DNA of 64,000 nucleotides. It comes from an uncultured Armatimonadota bacterium. Lineage in GTDB: Bacteria; Armatimonadota; Fimbriimonadia; Fimbriimonadales; Fimbriimonadaceae. A program made the translations under genes and the position numbers. Under the pieces are notes generated by a model. That model did no database searches, was not told where the DNA came from, and was given only the letters and a program-made list of their open reading frames with translations. Below, in pieces: positions 8,417-16,816 of the stretch; positions within the stretch are counted from its first letter, which is position 1; each line of letters begins with the position of its first letter. Location of the stretch: contig CAILEM010000077.1 in NCBI GenBank assembly GCA_903833215.1, forward strand, positions 62,001 to 126,000, read 5' to 3'.

Positions 8417-8460
8417 TTCACTTCACTTCACTTCACTTCACTTCACTTCACTTCACTTCA
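8417..8460. repeat. Pentanucleotide microsatellite (TTCAC)8.8
   Basis: Eight perfect copies of TTCAC plus TTCA run from 8417 to 8460. The array lies between the divergent lipoprotein (start 8300) and pseudopilin (start 8582) genes. Copy-number change by replication slippage is well known for such arrays; an effect on either promoter is inference. Confidence 0.95.
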
Positions 8461-8581
8461 AAGAAAATTCATCTCATAATCGCAAATAAGAGTGATATTA
8501 TTGAGTACAGGTCGCTCTTTTGAGTTAGGTGTCATTCGCTGGAGAATGAAGAGTTTTGGGCGAGTGGAGCTTTCGAGATAA

Positions 8582-9151
8582 ATGAAACGGCAATCCGGAT
8601 TTACCCTTCTTGAGATGATCTACTGCATCACGATCATCGCGATCCTTGCTGCGATCTTGTACCCGGCATTTCGGTCTGCGAAGCACTCGGCTCAAATTCA
8701 GGCGAGTCTCTCAAACCTTCACCACATGCATGTCGCCTTGATGCTGTACCAAGGGAACCAGGGAAATCCTGGCCATTACGGATCACTGGCAAGTATGGGG
8801 CTGCCGTCCGATGCCATTCAGGCCACCGCTGCGGTAATTCCGTCAGGGCTGGAAAAATCTCCATGTGGAAATATTCCTGAGTGGAGTCATAGCGATGTTG
8901 CCCCGCAGGTCCAGTACGAATATTTCATTGTGACGAGCGCGGGCGCAAAGCCTGAGCAGGACCTCGTCAAGTATCAAGAGAACACTGTGATGTTCACAGA
9001 TATGAATTGCGCCGACCGTGGTGTTAACTTGATGAGCAGCTACTTCAAGCATCGAGGACTCGGTGTTCAGTTGTCTGGAGCACTTTTGAACCTCAATCGG
9101 TCCGGACCGTACCATCTGCAGAGTTGGTGGACCAAACCGCCAGTGAACTAG
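8582..9151 (+). CDS. Type IV pilin-like (pseudopilin) protein, copy 1
   Basis: 189 residues. The N-terminus MKRQSG|FTLLEMIYCITIIAILAAIL is given in parts: a short basic leader, the prepilin peptidase site G|F with Glu at +5, and a single hydrophobic helix. 'YPAFRSAKHSAQIQASLSNLHHMHVAL' (helix end, residues 27-53) and 'VMFTDMNCADRGVN' (about 135-148) resemble secreted DUF1559-type pseudopilins with an H..DG-like tail. It should be processed at the inner membrane and displayed in a pseudopilus or on the surface. GGAG lies before the ATG. It is followed after 21 bp by the membrane-anchored protein at 9173; both genes recur as a second cassette. Confidence 0.85.
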   Translation: MKRQSGFTLLEMIYCITIIAILAAILYPAFRSAKHSAQIQASLSNLHHMHVALMLYQGNQGNPGHYGSLASMGLPSDAIQATAAVIPSGLEKSPCGNIPEWSHSDVAPQVQYEYFIVTSAGAKPEQDLVKYQENTVMFTDMNCADRGVNLMSSYFKHRGLGVQLSGALLNLNRSGPYHLQSWWTKPPVN

Positions 9152-9172
9152 CATTTTATGGAGAGCTAAGCA

Positions 9173-9814
9173 ATGAAGGACACCCTATCAGCCCTAAAGG
9201 TCTACTGGCTTCTCCTGTTGATTATTGCTGTGATGTCCATCGGTGGCTGGGCGGGCTACCGGGCGATATTCCAACCCTCCTTGCTCGCCGTCGGCGACAA
9301 AAGCACTGACTGCATGGTTCGGGGCGATGGCGCATGTGTCTACAATCTTATTCATGAGCGAGAGAGAGAAGAACTCGGTTTGACTCCCTCCAAAATTACG
9401 GCCCTGCTTCGGGACTACATCCTCCCTTCTTACGGGGAGTTAAAGGGTGCCCCAACATTAGCCACTGCCAGCTCAGATGACCCCGGAGCCCTCGATGTGG
9501 CAAAAATTTGGAATACTTCGCGAGGTCCAGTTCGCTTCTCTGCATTCGTTGCCACCACTTCACAGGGAAATCGCACGACCTGCACCACCCAGTGGATTAT
9601 TTTCCGAGCAATGGAAGCCCGATATCGAACCTCGCCAAAAGAGGAGAACTTGATGATTTACATCGACGGACTCAAACACGATGCCGACCGCCTAACCAAA
9701 CTCGGCATTCCGGGAATCTTCAAAGTCGAAACCAACGAAGTCGTTAAGTGGCCCGAGTTGCTCAAGCAATACGAGGATTCCGCGGTCAAATTAGGCTGGG
9801 CTGAAGCCGATTGA
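9173..9814 (+). CDS. Membrane-anchored partner protein, copy 1
   Basis: 213 residues with one N-terminal transmembrane helix (VYWLLLLIIAVMSIGGWAGY, about 10-30), then an extracytoplasmic domain. 'DCMVRGDGACVYN' offers a Cys pair near residues 47-57 and 'RTTCTTQW' a third Cys; 'MEARYRTSPKEENLMIYIDGLKHDAD' (about 145-170) is the best conserved block between the two copies. No family recognised. Its constant place behind a pseudopilin suggests a minor component or accessory factor of the same surface structure. Confidence 0.75.
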   Translation: MKDTLSALKVYWLLLLIIAVMSIGGWAGYRAIFQPSLLAVGDKSTDCMVRGDGACVYNLIHEREREELGLTPSKITALLRDYILPSYGELKGAPTLATASSDDPGALDVAKIWNTSRGPVRFSAFVATTSQGNRTTCTTQWIIFRAMEARYRTSPKEENLMIYIDGLKHDADRLTKLGIPGIFKVETNEVVKWPELLKQYEDSAVKLGWAEAD

Positions 9815-9871
9815 AAGAACACGCCCCCCAAAATTACGGATTCATACGTAAATTCGGAGACCCCAAATAGA

Positions 9872-10441
9872 ATGAAAAAGCAAACGGGATTCACGCTTCT
9901 GGAGACGATTTACTGCATCGCGATCATCGCGATCCTTGCAGCGATCTTATTTCCGGCTTTCCGGTCTGCGAAGCACTCGGCTCAAATTCAGGAGAGTCTG
10001 TCCAACCTTCACCAGATGCATGTCGCCTTGATGCTGTACCAAGGGAATCAGGGGAATCCTGGCCATTACGGATCGCTGGCAAGTATGGGGCTGCCGTCCG
10101 ATGCCATTCAGGCCACCGCTGCGGTAATTCCGTCAGGCGTTGAAAAATCTCCGTGTGGATATAACCCGAGTTGGGGTCATGGGGCCGACGTCCCAAGAGT
10201 CCAGTATGAATATTTCATCATGACAAGCTTGGACGCTCATCCCGAAGAAGACCTTGTGAAATATCAAGAGAACACTGTCATGTTCACAGACATGAACTGC
10301 GCGGAACGCGGGGTGAACATCTTCAGCAACTTCTTCAACCATCGCGGCCTGGGCGTTCAGTTGTCTGGGGCGCTTTTGAACCTCAACCGCCCGGGACCAT
10401 ACTTCTTGCAGAGTTGGTGGACTAAACCACCGTCGAGCTAG
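9872..10441 (+). CDS. Type IV pilin-like (pseudopilin) protein, copy 2
   Basis: A paralogue of the gene at 8582: same length (189 residues), same leader logic (MKKQTG|FTLLE) and roughly four fifths identical by eye. At the DNA level the stretch around 9961-10140 is almost unchanged from 8681-8860, while both ends and the 3' half have diverged, suggesting gene conversion. Residues 94-106 (CGYNPSWGHGADV versus CGNIPEWSHSDVA) differ most, as expected for a surface-exposed loop. Processing by prepilin peptidase is predicted from the motif. Confidence 0.85.
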   Translation: MKKQTGFTLLETIYCIAIIAILAAILFPAFRSAKHSAQIQESLSNLHQMHVALMLYQGNQGNPGHYGSLASMGLPSDAIQATAAVIPSGVEKSPCGYNPSWGHGADVPRVQYEYFIMTSLDAHPEEDLVKYQENTVMFTDMNCAERGVNIFSNFFNHRGLGVQLSGALLNLNRPGPYFLQSWWTKPPSS

Positions 10442-10462
10442 CATCCGTTGGAGGCACAAGGA

Positions 10463-11107
10463 ATGAAAGACACGTTATCCGACTTGAAGGTCTACTGGGT
10501 TCTCCTGTTGATCATCGCCGTGATCTCCATTAGCGGCTGGGCGGGCTACCGGGTGATCTTCCAACCATCCTTAAATGCAGTAGCTGATCGCAGCAGCGAT
10601 TGTATGGTCAAGGGCGACGGGGCATGTGTCTACAGTTCCATTTTGGAACGAGAGCGAAGTGCACTCGGGCTCTCTCCGGCCAAGGTGACATCTCTGCTTC
10701 GAGACTATGTCTTGCCGTCTTACGGACCACTAACTGGGGCTCCAACCGTAACTGCCGAAGGTCCTGACGACTCCGGAATACTCGGCGTCAGCAGAACTTG
10801 GAACACATCTCAACGAGGTCCAGCCCGCTTCTCTGCCATCGCCGTTGTGACACCCGAAGGCAACCGCACCAGTTGCACGACCCAATGGCTTATCTTCCAC
10901 GCGATGGAAGCCCGATATCGGACGTCGCCGAACGAGGAGAACCTGATGATCTACATCGATGGCCTCAAACACGACGCCGACCTCCTTACCAAACTTGGCA
11001 TCCCAGGGGTCTACAAAGTCGAAACCAACGAAGTCATCAAGTGGCCCGAGTTGCTCAAGCAATACCAAGAGTCCGCCGTTAAAGTTGGCTGGCTACCCGC
11101 TAACTAA
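10463..11107 (+). CDS. Membrane-anchored partner protein, copy 2
   Basis: 214 residues, paralogous to 9173-9814, with one transmembrane helix near the N-terminus and the same 'DCMVKGDGACVYS', 'RTSCTTQW' and 'MEARYRTSPNEENLMIYIDGLKHDAD' blocks (here about 47-57, 128-135 and 146-171). The start ATG 10463 is chosen over the upstream TTG 10448 because GGAGG at 10450-10454 sits 8 nt before the ATG and because the paralogue starts MKDTLS. It follows the pseudopilin by 21 bp and converges on the PIN-domain gene. Confidence 0.75.
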   Translation: MKDTLSDLKVYWVLLLIIAVISISGWAGYRVIFQPSLNAVADRSSDCMVKGDGACVYSSILERERSALGLSPAKVTSLLRDYVLPSYGPLTGAPTVTAEGPDDSGILGVSRTWNTSQRGPARFSAIAVVTPEGNRTSCTTQWLIFHAMEARYRTSPNEENLMIYIDGLKHDADLLTKLGIPGVYKVETNEVIKWPELLKQYQESAVKVGWLPAN

Positions 11108-11117
11108 TGAAAGTCAA

Positions 11118-11531
11118 TTAAGACCTGAATGGGTTCTTGATCTCGACGCCGAGGATCTTCTGGCCAGGGTTCAGGTCCTCGGTCCAAATGGTGGAGCACC
11201 TGCGAACAGATGCGGACATGATGATCAGGGCATCCCATGTCGAGAGTTGATTTCTGTTGGCAAGGTCCAATGCGTCAAGAATGAGGGCCTTTGACGGTTC
11301 CACAACATCGAAGGTCGCCATGCGCTCAACGATCGCGCGAGCTTCTGGACCAGGAACGCCGAGCTTTCGAGTCGCGACGGAGAAGAACTCCATCATCACT
11401 TGCGTCGAAATAACGATCGATGATCGGTCCTTCAAGTCGCGCAAGCATTCCCTCGCTTGGTCTCGCTTCTGAGGATCTCGCGCATCGTTGGCATACAACC
11501 AAATGTTTGAATCAACGAATTCTTTTGGCAT
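11118..11531 (-). CDS. PIN-domain ribonuclease toxin (VapC-like)
   Basis: 137 residues from ATG 11531. The N-terminal 'FVDSNIWLYA' carries the first PIN acidic residue with the usual Asn/Ser neighbours, 'VMMEFFSVAT' the Glu of the second motif, and 'NQLSTWDALIIMSA' the WDALI motif with the third Asp; 'TEDLNPGQKI' supplies the last acidic residue. PIN toxins cut tRNA or rRNA. The gene begins inside the 3' end of the ribbon-helix-helix gene (20-bp overlap), the usual toxin-antitoxin arrangement. The longer in-frame start at 11594 would extend into the antitoxin and lacks a PIN-like beginning. Confidence 0.85.
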   Translation of the reverse strand: MPKEFVDSNIWLYANDARDPQKRDQARECLRDLKDRSSIVISTQVMMEFFSVATRKLGVPGPEARAIVERMATFDVVEPSKALILDALDLANRNQLSTWDALIIMSASVRRCSTIWTEDLNPGQKILGVEIKNPFRS

Positions 11532-11745
11532 CGTATGCGTCCTCCCGGCTCCACTTTTCGGTGCTTCGCCAACCGTTTCGGTCAGCCAAGTCAAACATTT
11601 CCTCTAGCCAGGCACCTTCCTGAGCGCTCACAGCCTGCTTGATCAGATTCCGCACGAGCTCGTTGAAGCTGATGCCGTTTTCGGCCGCATAGCTACGAGC
11701 ACGTTCTAGCACGCTATCATCCAGGGTGATTGTTACGTTTGCCAC
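11512..11745 (-). CDS. Ribbon-helix-helix antitoxin
   Basis: 77 residues from GTG 11745 (MANVTITLDDSVLERARSY is the start, read in parts), or 82 from GTG 11760. 'NVTITLDDSVLERAR' is the beta strand plus first helix and 'GISFNELVRNLIKQAV' the second helix of a CopG/Arc-type DNA-binding domain. The C-terminal 'WLEEMFDLADRNGWRSTEKWSREDAY' (rough residues 45-70) would bind the PIN toxin. A perfect GTGTACAC palindrome at 11753-11760 lies at the gene start and could be part of an autoregulatory operator. Confidence 0.8.
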   Translation of the reverse strand: MANVTITLDDSVLERARSYAAENGISFNELVRNLIKQAVSAQEGAWLEEMFDLADRNGWRSTEKWSREDAYDAKRIR

Positions 11746-11781
11746 GGCTACAGTGTACACGGCTCATGTGTATATTCCATC

Positions 11782-12474
11782 TCACATAACTGTCCCCTCA
11801 CGACACTGTTGAACCCACGGTTCGCTTTTCGTTTCGGGGTGTCGTCGGATGTACTCATCGACGACCGCGGGTCGCCGGGGATGATTCAGATGCCCCAGCC
11901 CGTGAAGCGCTGCACATTGAACCCGCTGGTCGGGCTGCCATGAAAGGTCGCCGAGGATTTCGAGGCACCTGTCGGTGATTTCGCAATTGCTAACATCCGA
12001 TATCAGCAGGTCCCACCACATGAAATATGCGGTGTCCATCGGCTGGCCAGGGCCATAGAGTTTGGGGATTGATAGAGTCACACACTTTGCAGCGTCTAGG
12101 AGACTAAATTGATCCGTACGTTCGATCTCAGACCCTTCTTCGAGCCACCAACCGACAAACATCGGATTACTACCGATCCGCCAAAGAACCTGGTCCTGTT
12201 GTTTGTGGGTCATACCGCTCGCGTACTCCGCCCACTCCTCAAGAATATCGATAACCCAACGGCAGATTTGGGCCTTGCCCAGAGTCCACTCGAATTCGTA
12301 CAACTCCTCTTCGACCTCTCGTGAAGTCAAAAAGACATATTCCCTAAACTCGACGAATTCCATATGTTTGACATCTTCAAACGTTCGATGCAGACGCCGA
12401 CTCAAATATGACAGAGAGCGCCAGGGTCCATCGTTTTTTGCAGTTTTCGCAGATAGCGGACCGAACTTGGGCAA
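11782..12474 (-). CDS. HEAT-like helical protein, function unknown
   Basis: 230 residues, rich in aromatic and acidic residues, without signal peptide or transmembrane helix. The C-terminus 'QPDQRVQCAALHGLGHLNHPRRPAVVDEYIRRHP' (about 187-220) reads like a HEAT-repeat pair: hydrophobic helix, GLGHL, then a second helix. The N-terminal part has no recognised domain. It sits just upstream of, and in line with, the toxin-antitoxin pair and is divergent from the secreted protein at 12533. Several Met codons near the start make the exact N-terminus uncertain (M38 is possible). Confidence 0.55.
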   Translation of the reverse strand: MPKFGPLSAKTAKNDGPWRSLSYLSRRLHRTFEDVKHMEFVEFREYVFLTSREVEEELYEFEWTLGKAQICRWVIDILEEWAEYASGMTHKQQDQVLWRIGSNPMFVGWWLEEGSEIERTDQFSLLDAAKCVTLSIPKLYGPGQPMDTAYFMWWDLLISDVSNCEITDRCLEILGDLSWQPDQRVQCAALHGLGHLNHPRRPAVVDEYIRRHPETKSEPWVQQCREGTVM

Positions 12475-12532
12475 TCGTAGTCTATGCCTACCGTCGGCTT
12501 GGAGATGTTCTTCGGAGTCGAAGGAGACTTAG

Positions 12533-13297
12533 GTGAAATTCAGGAAAAATCTATCCCGTTGCGTGCTTGCCGGCGCATTCATGGTCAGCATTGCGATGCT
12601 CGCCACTCAGGGGCTTGCGCAAGACAGACGGGGCGGCGGTCAAAAGGGCTTGCAGACGCGAGGGCAAAGTCAAACCCGATCCAGTCAGACGAGACAAAGA
12701 CAGACCAACACGGCAACGAGACGAACGCAGACCCGCACGCGAACCAATGTCGGTACCCAGCAACGGACCCGTGTGACTCAGACCCGAACAACCCAAGGTC
12801 GTCAACGGCAGATCAATGACAACCGTAGAACCTCGACGCAAAGATACGCTAACCAGATCACAACCAACAGGCGTGCCTTGAGATATCAGAACGGCCCAAC
12901 AGGCAGAGGCATCTCGGCCACAAGCTGGCGGAACCAAAATCCGAATTGGAACGGCGGTTATTACTATCACAATGGCGGATACTTCTATGACACGAGCTAC
13001 TCCAGCCCGGCCATCGTCATCAACGAGTGGAGCGGAATTGCAGCTCTAGCCGGTGGCATTGCCCTCATCGGGGCCCTTAATCAAGACACCAGGCTTGTCT
13101 TCTCGGCTGAGATTGGCGACCCGTACTCCTACAGCCAGTTCCAACTGGACCTCGATAGCTCAGATCCAGAGATTCGCCTGAGAGTAGCCTACTTCCGAAA
13201 GCCATACTTCTGGCGAAACGGAGTTCGCTACGATCGAATCACCGTAACCTTCGGCGGCGCACCTGCCTATCAGTTCAGGCGTCATTCCGGTTACTAG
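12533..13297 (+). CDS. Secreted protein with Arg/Thr/Gln-rich low-complexity region
   Basis: 254 residues from GTG 12533, with AAGGAG at 12521-12526 as ribosome-binding site. A signal peptide (VLAGAFMVSIAMLATQGLA|QD) is followed by about 75 residues dominated by Arg, Thr and Gln ('QTRSSQTRQRQTNTATRRTQ' style). Then comes a Tyr/Gly/Asn region (NWNGGYYYHNGGYFYD), a short hydrophobic segment (AALAGGIALIGALNQD) and a folded-looking C-terminal part ending 'DRITVTFGG'. The basic tract could bind nucleic acid or anionic envelope polymers, but this is inference. No family recognised. Confidence 0.65.
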   Translation: MKFRKNLSRCVLAGAFMVSIAMLATQGLAQDRRGGGQKGLQTRGQSQTRSSQTRQRQTNTATRRTQTRTRTNVGTQQRTRVTQTRTTQGRQRQINDNRRTSTQRYANQITTNRRALRYQNGPTGRGISATSWRNQNPNWNGGYYYHNGGYFYDTSYSSPAIVINEWSGIAALAGGIALIGALNQDTRLVFSAEIGDPYSYSQFQLDLDSSDPEIRLRVAYFRKPYFWRNGVRYDRITVTFGGAPAYQFRRHSGY

Positions 13298-13404
13298 TCG
13301 GCGACTTCCGTATGTCCAAAGTGAGTTCTGTACACGATTTCTCGACTTAATCGGACGTTTTGGCGATCTGGGACGTTAAAATCATCGGGCGGTTGCGCCA
13401 GCGC

Positions 13405-15192
13405 ATGAAAACCACGATCCGACGTTCGATATCGAGTGCCTCGTTCATAGGGCTCACTCTGCTGCTTTGCTCGTGCTCCGATAAGAGACTCGTTGTGTCG
13501 AGCCCTAATTCGCACGTCGGAACAATAACCGACATCGGGAGCAAACCAGAACCACCTAAACTTTATACCGAGATTTCCCTCAAGGCACAGGGGCAGCGAG
13601 TGCCCGTGATCATGTATCACGACGTGCTTAAAGAAAAATCCGTTTGGTTCGATACGACTGCCGACGAGTTTGAAGAGCAGATGAGTTTGCTTTCCAAGCA
13701 AGGCTATACGCCAATATCGCTGGATCAACTCTATAAGCATTTGACCACCGGCGAGGTCGTGCCAGATAAGTCGATCGTGCTCACGTTCGACGATAACTAT
13801 CAAGGCTTCTACGACAACGCTTTGCCGATTTTGGAGAAGTACAAGTTCCCTGCGGCGATGTTCGTGCACACCAAATTTGTAGGCGAAAAATCGGGCAAGC
13901 ATCCAAAGATGGATTGGACCGAACTGAAGGCCCTCGTCAAAGGCTCGCTCATCACGATCGGTAGCCACACGATTAGCCATCCCGATGACATCACCCAGCT
14001 GAGCCAACCTGAGCAGGAAAAGGAACTCACGGAGTCCAAGGCGACGCTGGAAAAGGAACTTGGCAAGCCGATGCCCTACCTGGCCTATCCGGATGGCAAG
14101 AATGACAAGCTCGTCCAGGCCAACGCCCGCGCGGCGGGATACACCATGGCTTTCACGATGGTGAACACTCCGGCCGAAGAATCGCCGAACATCATGAGTG
14201 TCGGCAGGTACATCCAAACGAAATTCCAAAAGGCGCTTGACGAGCGCGACGACGCCGTTCGCGGAGGTGCTTTTGCGGTGTATCGTGGGCAAATTCACGA
14301 TGCGCCAATCACATACAAAGAGGGGACGTTTGCGGGAACCAAACTCTCGTTAGTTATCGGCGGAATTCCGCAGTCGCTCCTATCTCCCGCTCGCGAAGGG
14401 GTACTCGACTTCATCCATCGCACTCCTGGCGCAGTTGCTGGCATCAATGGCGGGTTCTTTGCGATGGCGGCGATCAACAGTTCAGACAACCAGATGGTTG
14501 GCCCATGCAAAACTCACGATGCGCCAACGTTGGTTCCCGATACTGCCGAGGAGCGATGGGTCAAACTTCACAACCGACCCGTCATCATTTGGGGTCCACG
14601 CGAAATGGCGATTGTGCCCTTTGAACCGGGCAGCGTGAATACCGATGAGGCTTTCAAGGACCTCATGCCGGATTACACCGACACCTTCCTCGCTGGAGTC
14701 TGGCTCGTCCATGCCGGAGTCGCTCGAACCGCGGATGACATGGAGATGTTCGCTTCTAAGGACATACAGGACCCTCGACGTCGTGCGTTCATTGGCATCG
14801 ACGCAGAAGGACATATCGTGCTTGGCGCATGCACCGAATCGGCATCGTCGGAGAAACTCGCTACCGCCGCCGCAGCGGCTGGCGTCCAAGAGGCAGTCCT
14901 ACTGGATTCTGGATTCTCAACTTCGCTAGTCTACGGTGAAGACGTGAAAGCTTCTGGACACAGCACCAACCTGATTCCGTCTCGGCCGGTCCCTCACGCC
15001 ATTGTGCTCCTCGGCAAGCTCGATCCGACCACCGCCGCTTTAGGGGTATCAACCTTTAAGCCTGGTCCCGCCCCCGACGAACAACCCAAGCGACGGCGTC
15101 GCCGCCACCGCAAAGTGGAGCCCGATGAGAATGCTCCAACAGCCCCTGCGCCGGATCCTGCCACACCACCCACCGATCCCCCGCAACAATAA
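13405..15192 (+). CDS. Lipoprotein fusing polysaccharide deacetylase and phosphodiester glycosidase (NAGPA-like) domains
   Basis: 595 residues from ATG 13405; FIGLTLLLCSC is a lipobox, so the protein should be membrane-anchored. Domain 1 (about 60-270) is a NodB-type deacetylase: 'VPVIMYHDV', 'VLTFDDNY' (metal and base Asp pair), 'GSHTISHPD' (H-x3-H metal site) and 'YLAYPDGKND'. Domain 2 (about 290-560) matches the phosphodiester glycosidase family of human uncovering enzyme: 'GAVAGINGGFFAM', 'RAFIGIDAEGHIVLGA', 'AVLLDSGFSTSLVYG'. A basic, Pro-rich tail follows (KRRRRRHRK, then PAPDPATPPTDPP). Together they could trim N-acetyl groups and sugar-phosphate caps from exopolysaccharide or peptidoglycan. 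Residues before M16 of the longer frame lack signal features. Confidence 0.85.
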   Translation: MKTTIRRSISSASFIGLTLLLCSCSDKRLVVSSPNSHVGTITDIGSKPEPPKLYTEISLKAQGQRVPVIMYHDVLKEKSVWFDTTADEFEEQMSLLSKQGYTPISLDQLYKHLTTGEVVPDKSIVLTFDDNYQGFYDNALPILEKYKFPAAMFVHTKFVGEKSGKHPKMDWTELKALVKGSLITIGSHTISHPDDITQLSQPEQEKELTESKATLEKELGKPMPYLAYPDGKNDKLVQANARAAGYTMAFTMVNTPAEESPNIMSVGRYIQTKFQKALDERDDAVRGGAFAVYRGQIHDAPITYKEGTFAGTKLSLVIGGIPQSLLSPAREGVLDFIHRTPGAVAGINGGFFAMAAINSSDNQMVGPCKTHDAPTLVPDTAEERWVKLHNRPVIIWGPREMAIVPFEPGSVNTDEAFKDLMPDYTDTFLAGVWLVHAGVARTADDMEMFASKDIQDPRRRAFIGIDAEGHIVLGACTESASSEKLATAAAAAGVQEAVLLDSGFSTSLVYGEDVKASGHSTNLIPSRPVPHAIVLLGKLDPTTAALGVSTFKPGPAPDEQPKRRRRRHRKVEPDENAPTAPAPDPATPPTDPPQQ

Positions 15193-15231
15193 CCCGAAAC
15201 TTCGCTCCGAAAAAACGTTTGGTTCATTGGT

Positions 15232-16137
15232 ATGTCTTGGCTCAGTCGCATCAATAGCACTCTGAATCGCCTCCAAGTGGGTAGCGGGCGCGTCGAGGTT
15301 TTGCACTGCGCACACGACGAATATCTGTTGGATAACCGCCCTCATCGGCATACCTATTTTGAAGTCTGTCTGGTAGGCAGGCACGGGTCAGGGACATTTC
15401 ACCAACCGCATGGTGACGCCGATCTACAGCCTGGCACCCTGTTTGTAGCTCGTCCCGGAGTGGTCCATAGCATTACGAACTCGGCAACCCCCTTGATGGA
15501 GTTGTATTGGGTTGCGTTCGGGTGGACCGCCGAAGAGAGGTTGCCCAAGACCGATGGCGAACGCGCGATGCGTGCGTTCGTCGAGTCTCCACTTACCGTC
15601 GCATCCGATCAGTTTAATTTGCTCATGCTGTGGGAAGCGTTGAGGGCAACCGCATCTGGCCCGTGGAGTATTGGTTCTCAGGACCAGACTTCGGCATTAT
15701 TGAAAGCCATTCTGCTCGGGATCGCGCAGTCGCTCAGCCCGATCGAACCCCTTGAACTTGCTGACGGACAAACTCGGCACGTACGGATTGCATCGACTCA
15801 AGCCGTGCGATACATCGAAGATAACCTTAATCGAGCTCTCTCACTTGAGGAGATTGCGGCGCATGTTAGCATGTCGACCCGACAACTTACGAGGCTATTC
15901 AGCACGTTTGCGGGGACGTCACCCGCTCAATATGTGCGTGTCACTCGCCTAGACCGCGCTGGGGCATTACTTGCCCGCACCCAGCTCCCTATCAAAGAGA
16001 TCTCACATCAGGTTGGCTTTAGCGACGTCCAGTATTTCACGCGATGCTTCACCGCCCATTTTGGGGTTTCACCTGGGGCCTATCGGCAGGGCGAGCGGAA
16101 CGGAGAGGTCGTCCATCGACCGGGAATGCTTCTCTAG
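15232..16137 (+). CDS. AraC-family transcriptional regulator
   Basis: 301 residues. The N-terminal half is a cupin sensor ('NRPHRHTYFEVCLV', 'LQPGTLFVARPGVVHSI'). The C-terminal half (about 185-285) carries two helix-turn-helix units: 'LSLEEIAAHVSMSTRQLTRLF' (split here: LSLEEIAAHVSM, STRQLTRLF) and 'PIKEISHQVGFSDVQYFTRCF' (PIKEISHQVGFSD, VQYFTRCF), then the family ending 'FGVSPGAYR'. Such proteins usually activate a carbohydrate or stress gene. It begins 39 bp after the deacetylase fusion, so that gene is a plausible but unproven target. It converges with the MgtC-like gene 4 bp downstream. Confidence 0.9.
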   Translation: MSWLSRINSTLNRLQVGSGRVEVLHCAHDEYLLDNRPHRHTYFEVCLVGRHGSGTFHQPHGDADLQPGTLFVARPGVVHSITNSATPLMELYWVAFGWTAEERLPKTDGERAMRAFVESPLTVASDQFNLLMLWEALRATASGPWSIGSQDQTSALLKAILLGIAQSLSPIEPLELADGQTRHVRIASTQAVRYIEDNLNRALSLEEIAAHVSMSTRQLTRLFSTFAGTSPAQYVRVTRLDRAGALLARTQLPIKEISHQVGFSDVQYFTRCFTAHFGVSPGAYRQGERNGEVVHRPGMLL

Positions 16138-16141
16138 GAAA

Positions 16142-16807
16142 CTAGCCGTGATCGGTCCACCGTGCGGAAACGACTCCCCGAACGGCGCATGCAGACTGAA
16201 TGACGGCGCTGCCCGATCCGGCAACTTCGATTGCGAATTCATTGTCGGAATCTTTACTGACGGTTCGAACCGCCCCCACTTCAAAGCCATCGTTGTTGAG
16301 GCGCGCGACGAGCGCGGCTAATTCGTCGCGATGTTTGAGATCGACATGCAATTCATTAGACCTTTGAACAGGTCGGAATTTTTTCTCCAGTTGCTCGATG
16401 GTTCCAAGAGTGATCAATGCCATGCCAGTTGATACGACGGCAACGACCACATACGGTCCGCCCCGAGCCACTGCCATGGAAATGGCTGAGGTCGCCCAAA
16501 TGCTTGCCGCGCTGGTTAGCCCACGGACCGACGAGCCCAGCCGCATAATCGTGCCCGCACCCAAGAAGCCGATTCCCGTCACAACTTGGGCAGAAATTCG
16601 CGTCGGGTCGCTGCCCGGAAAAGCAGCACTCACGATACAAAAGAGAACCACCCCGAGCGCAACAAGCATGTGGGTCCGCAGTCCGGCGGGACGACCATGA
16701 CGTTCCCGCTCAAACCCAATCGCACCACCTAAGCCGACGGCGATGCCCATTTTAAGCAGCACCATTCCCGTAATGTGGAGGGCGTCAGGGGTGAAGAGAT
16801 CTTCCAT
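16142..16807 (-). CDS. MgtC/SapB-family membrane protein
   Basis: 221 residues. The N-terminal 140 hold four to five transmembrane helices and the family signatures 'GGAIGFERERHGRPAGLRTHMLV' (split: GGAIGFERERHG, RPAGLRTHMLV), 'VVTGIGFLGAGTIMR' and 'VRGLTSAASIWATSAI'. The last 70 residues form a soluble ACT-like domain ('ELAALVARLNNDGFEVGAV'). MgtC proteins are linked to Mg2+ limitation and control of membrane ATPase or phosphate uptake. No Mg2+ transporter gene is adjacent. Confidence 0.88.
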   Translation of the reverse strand: MEDLFTPDALHITGMVLLKMGIAVGLGGAIGFERERHGRPAGLRTHMLVALGVVLFCIVSAAFPGSDPTRISAQVVTGIGFLGAGTIMRLGSSVRGLTSAASIWATSAISMAVARGGPYVVVAVVSTGMALITLGTIEQLEKKFRPVQRSNELHVDLKHRDELAALVARLNNDGFEVGAVRTVSKDSDNEFAIEVAGSGSAVIQSACAVRGVVSARWTDHG

Positions 16808-16816
16808 ACAACTCGA

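Noticed and set aside
8417-8460. Possible CRISPR array
   Set aside because: Uniform 5-bp units without spacers; a microsatellite.
13294-14298. Long open frame of 334 codons on the minus strand
   Set aside because: It is fully antisense to the deacetylase domain, whose motifs and codon use are clear; the antisense product has a biased His/Arg/Leu composition and no domain.
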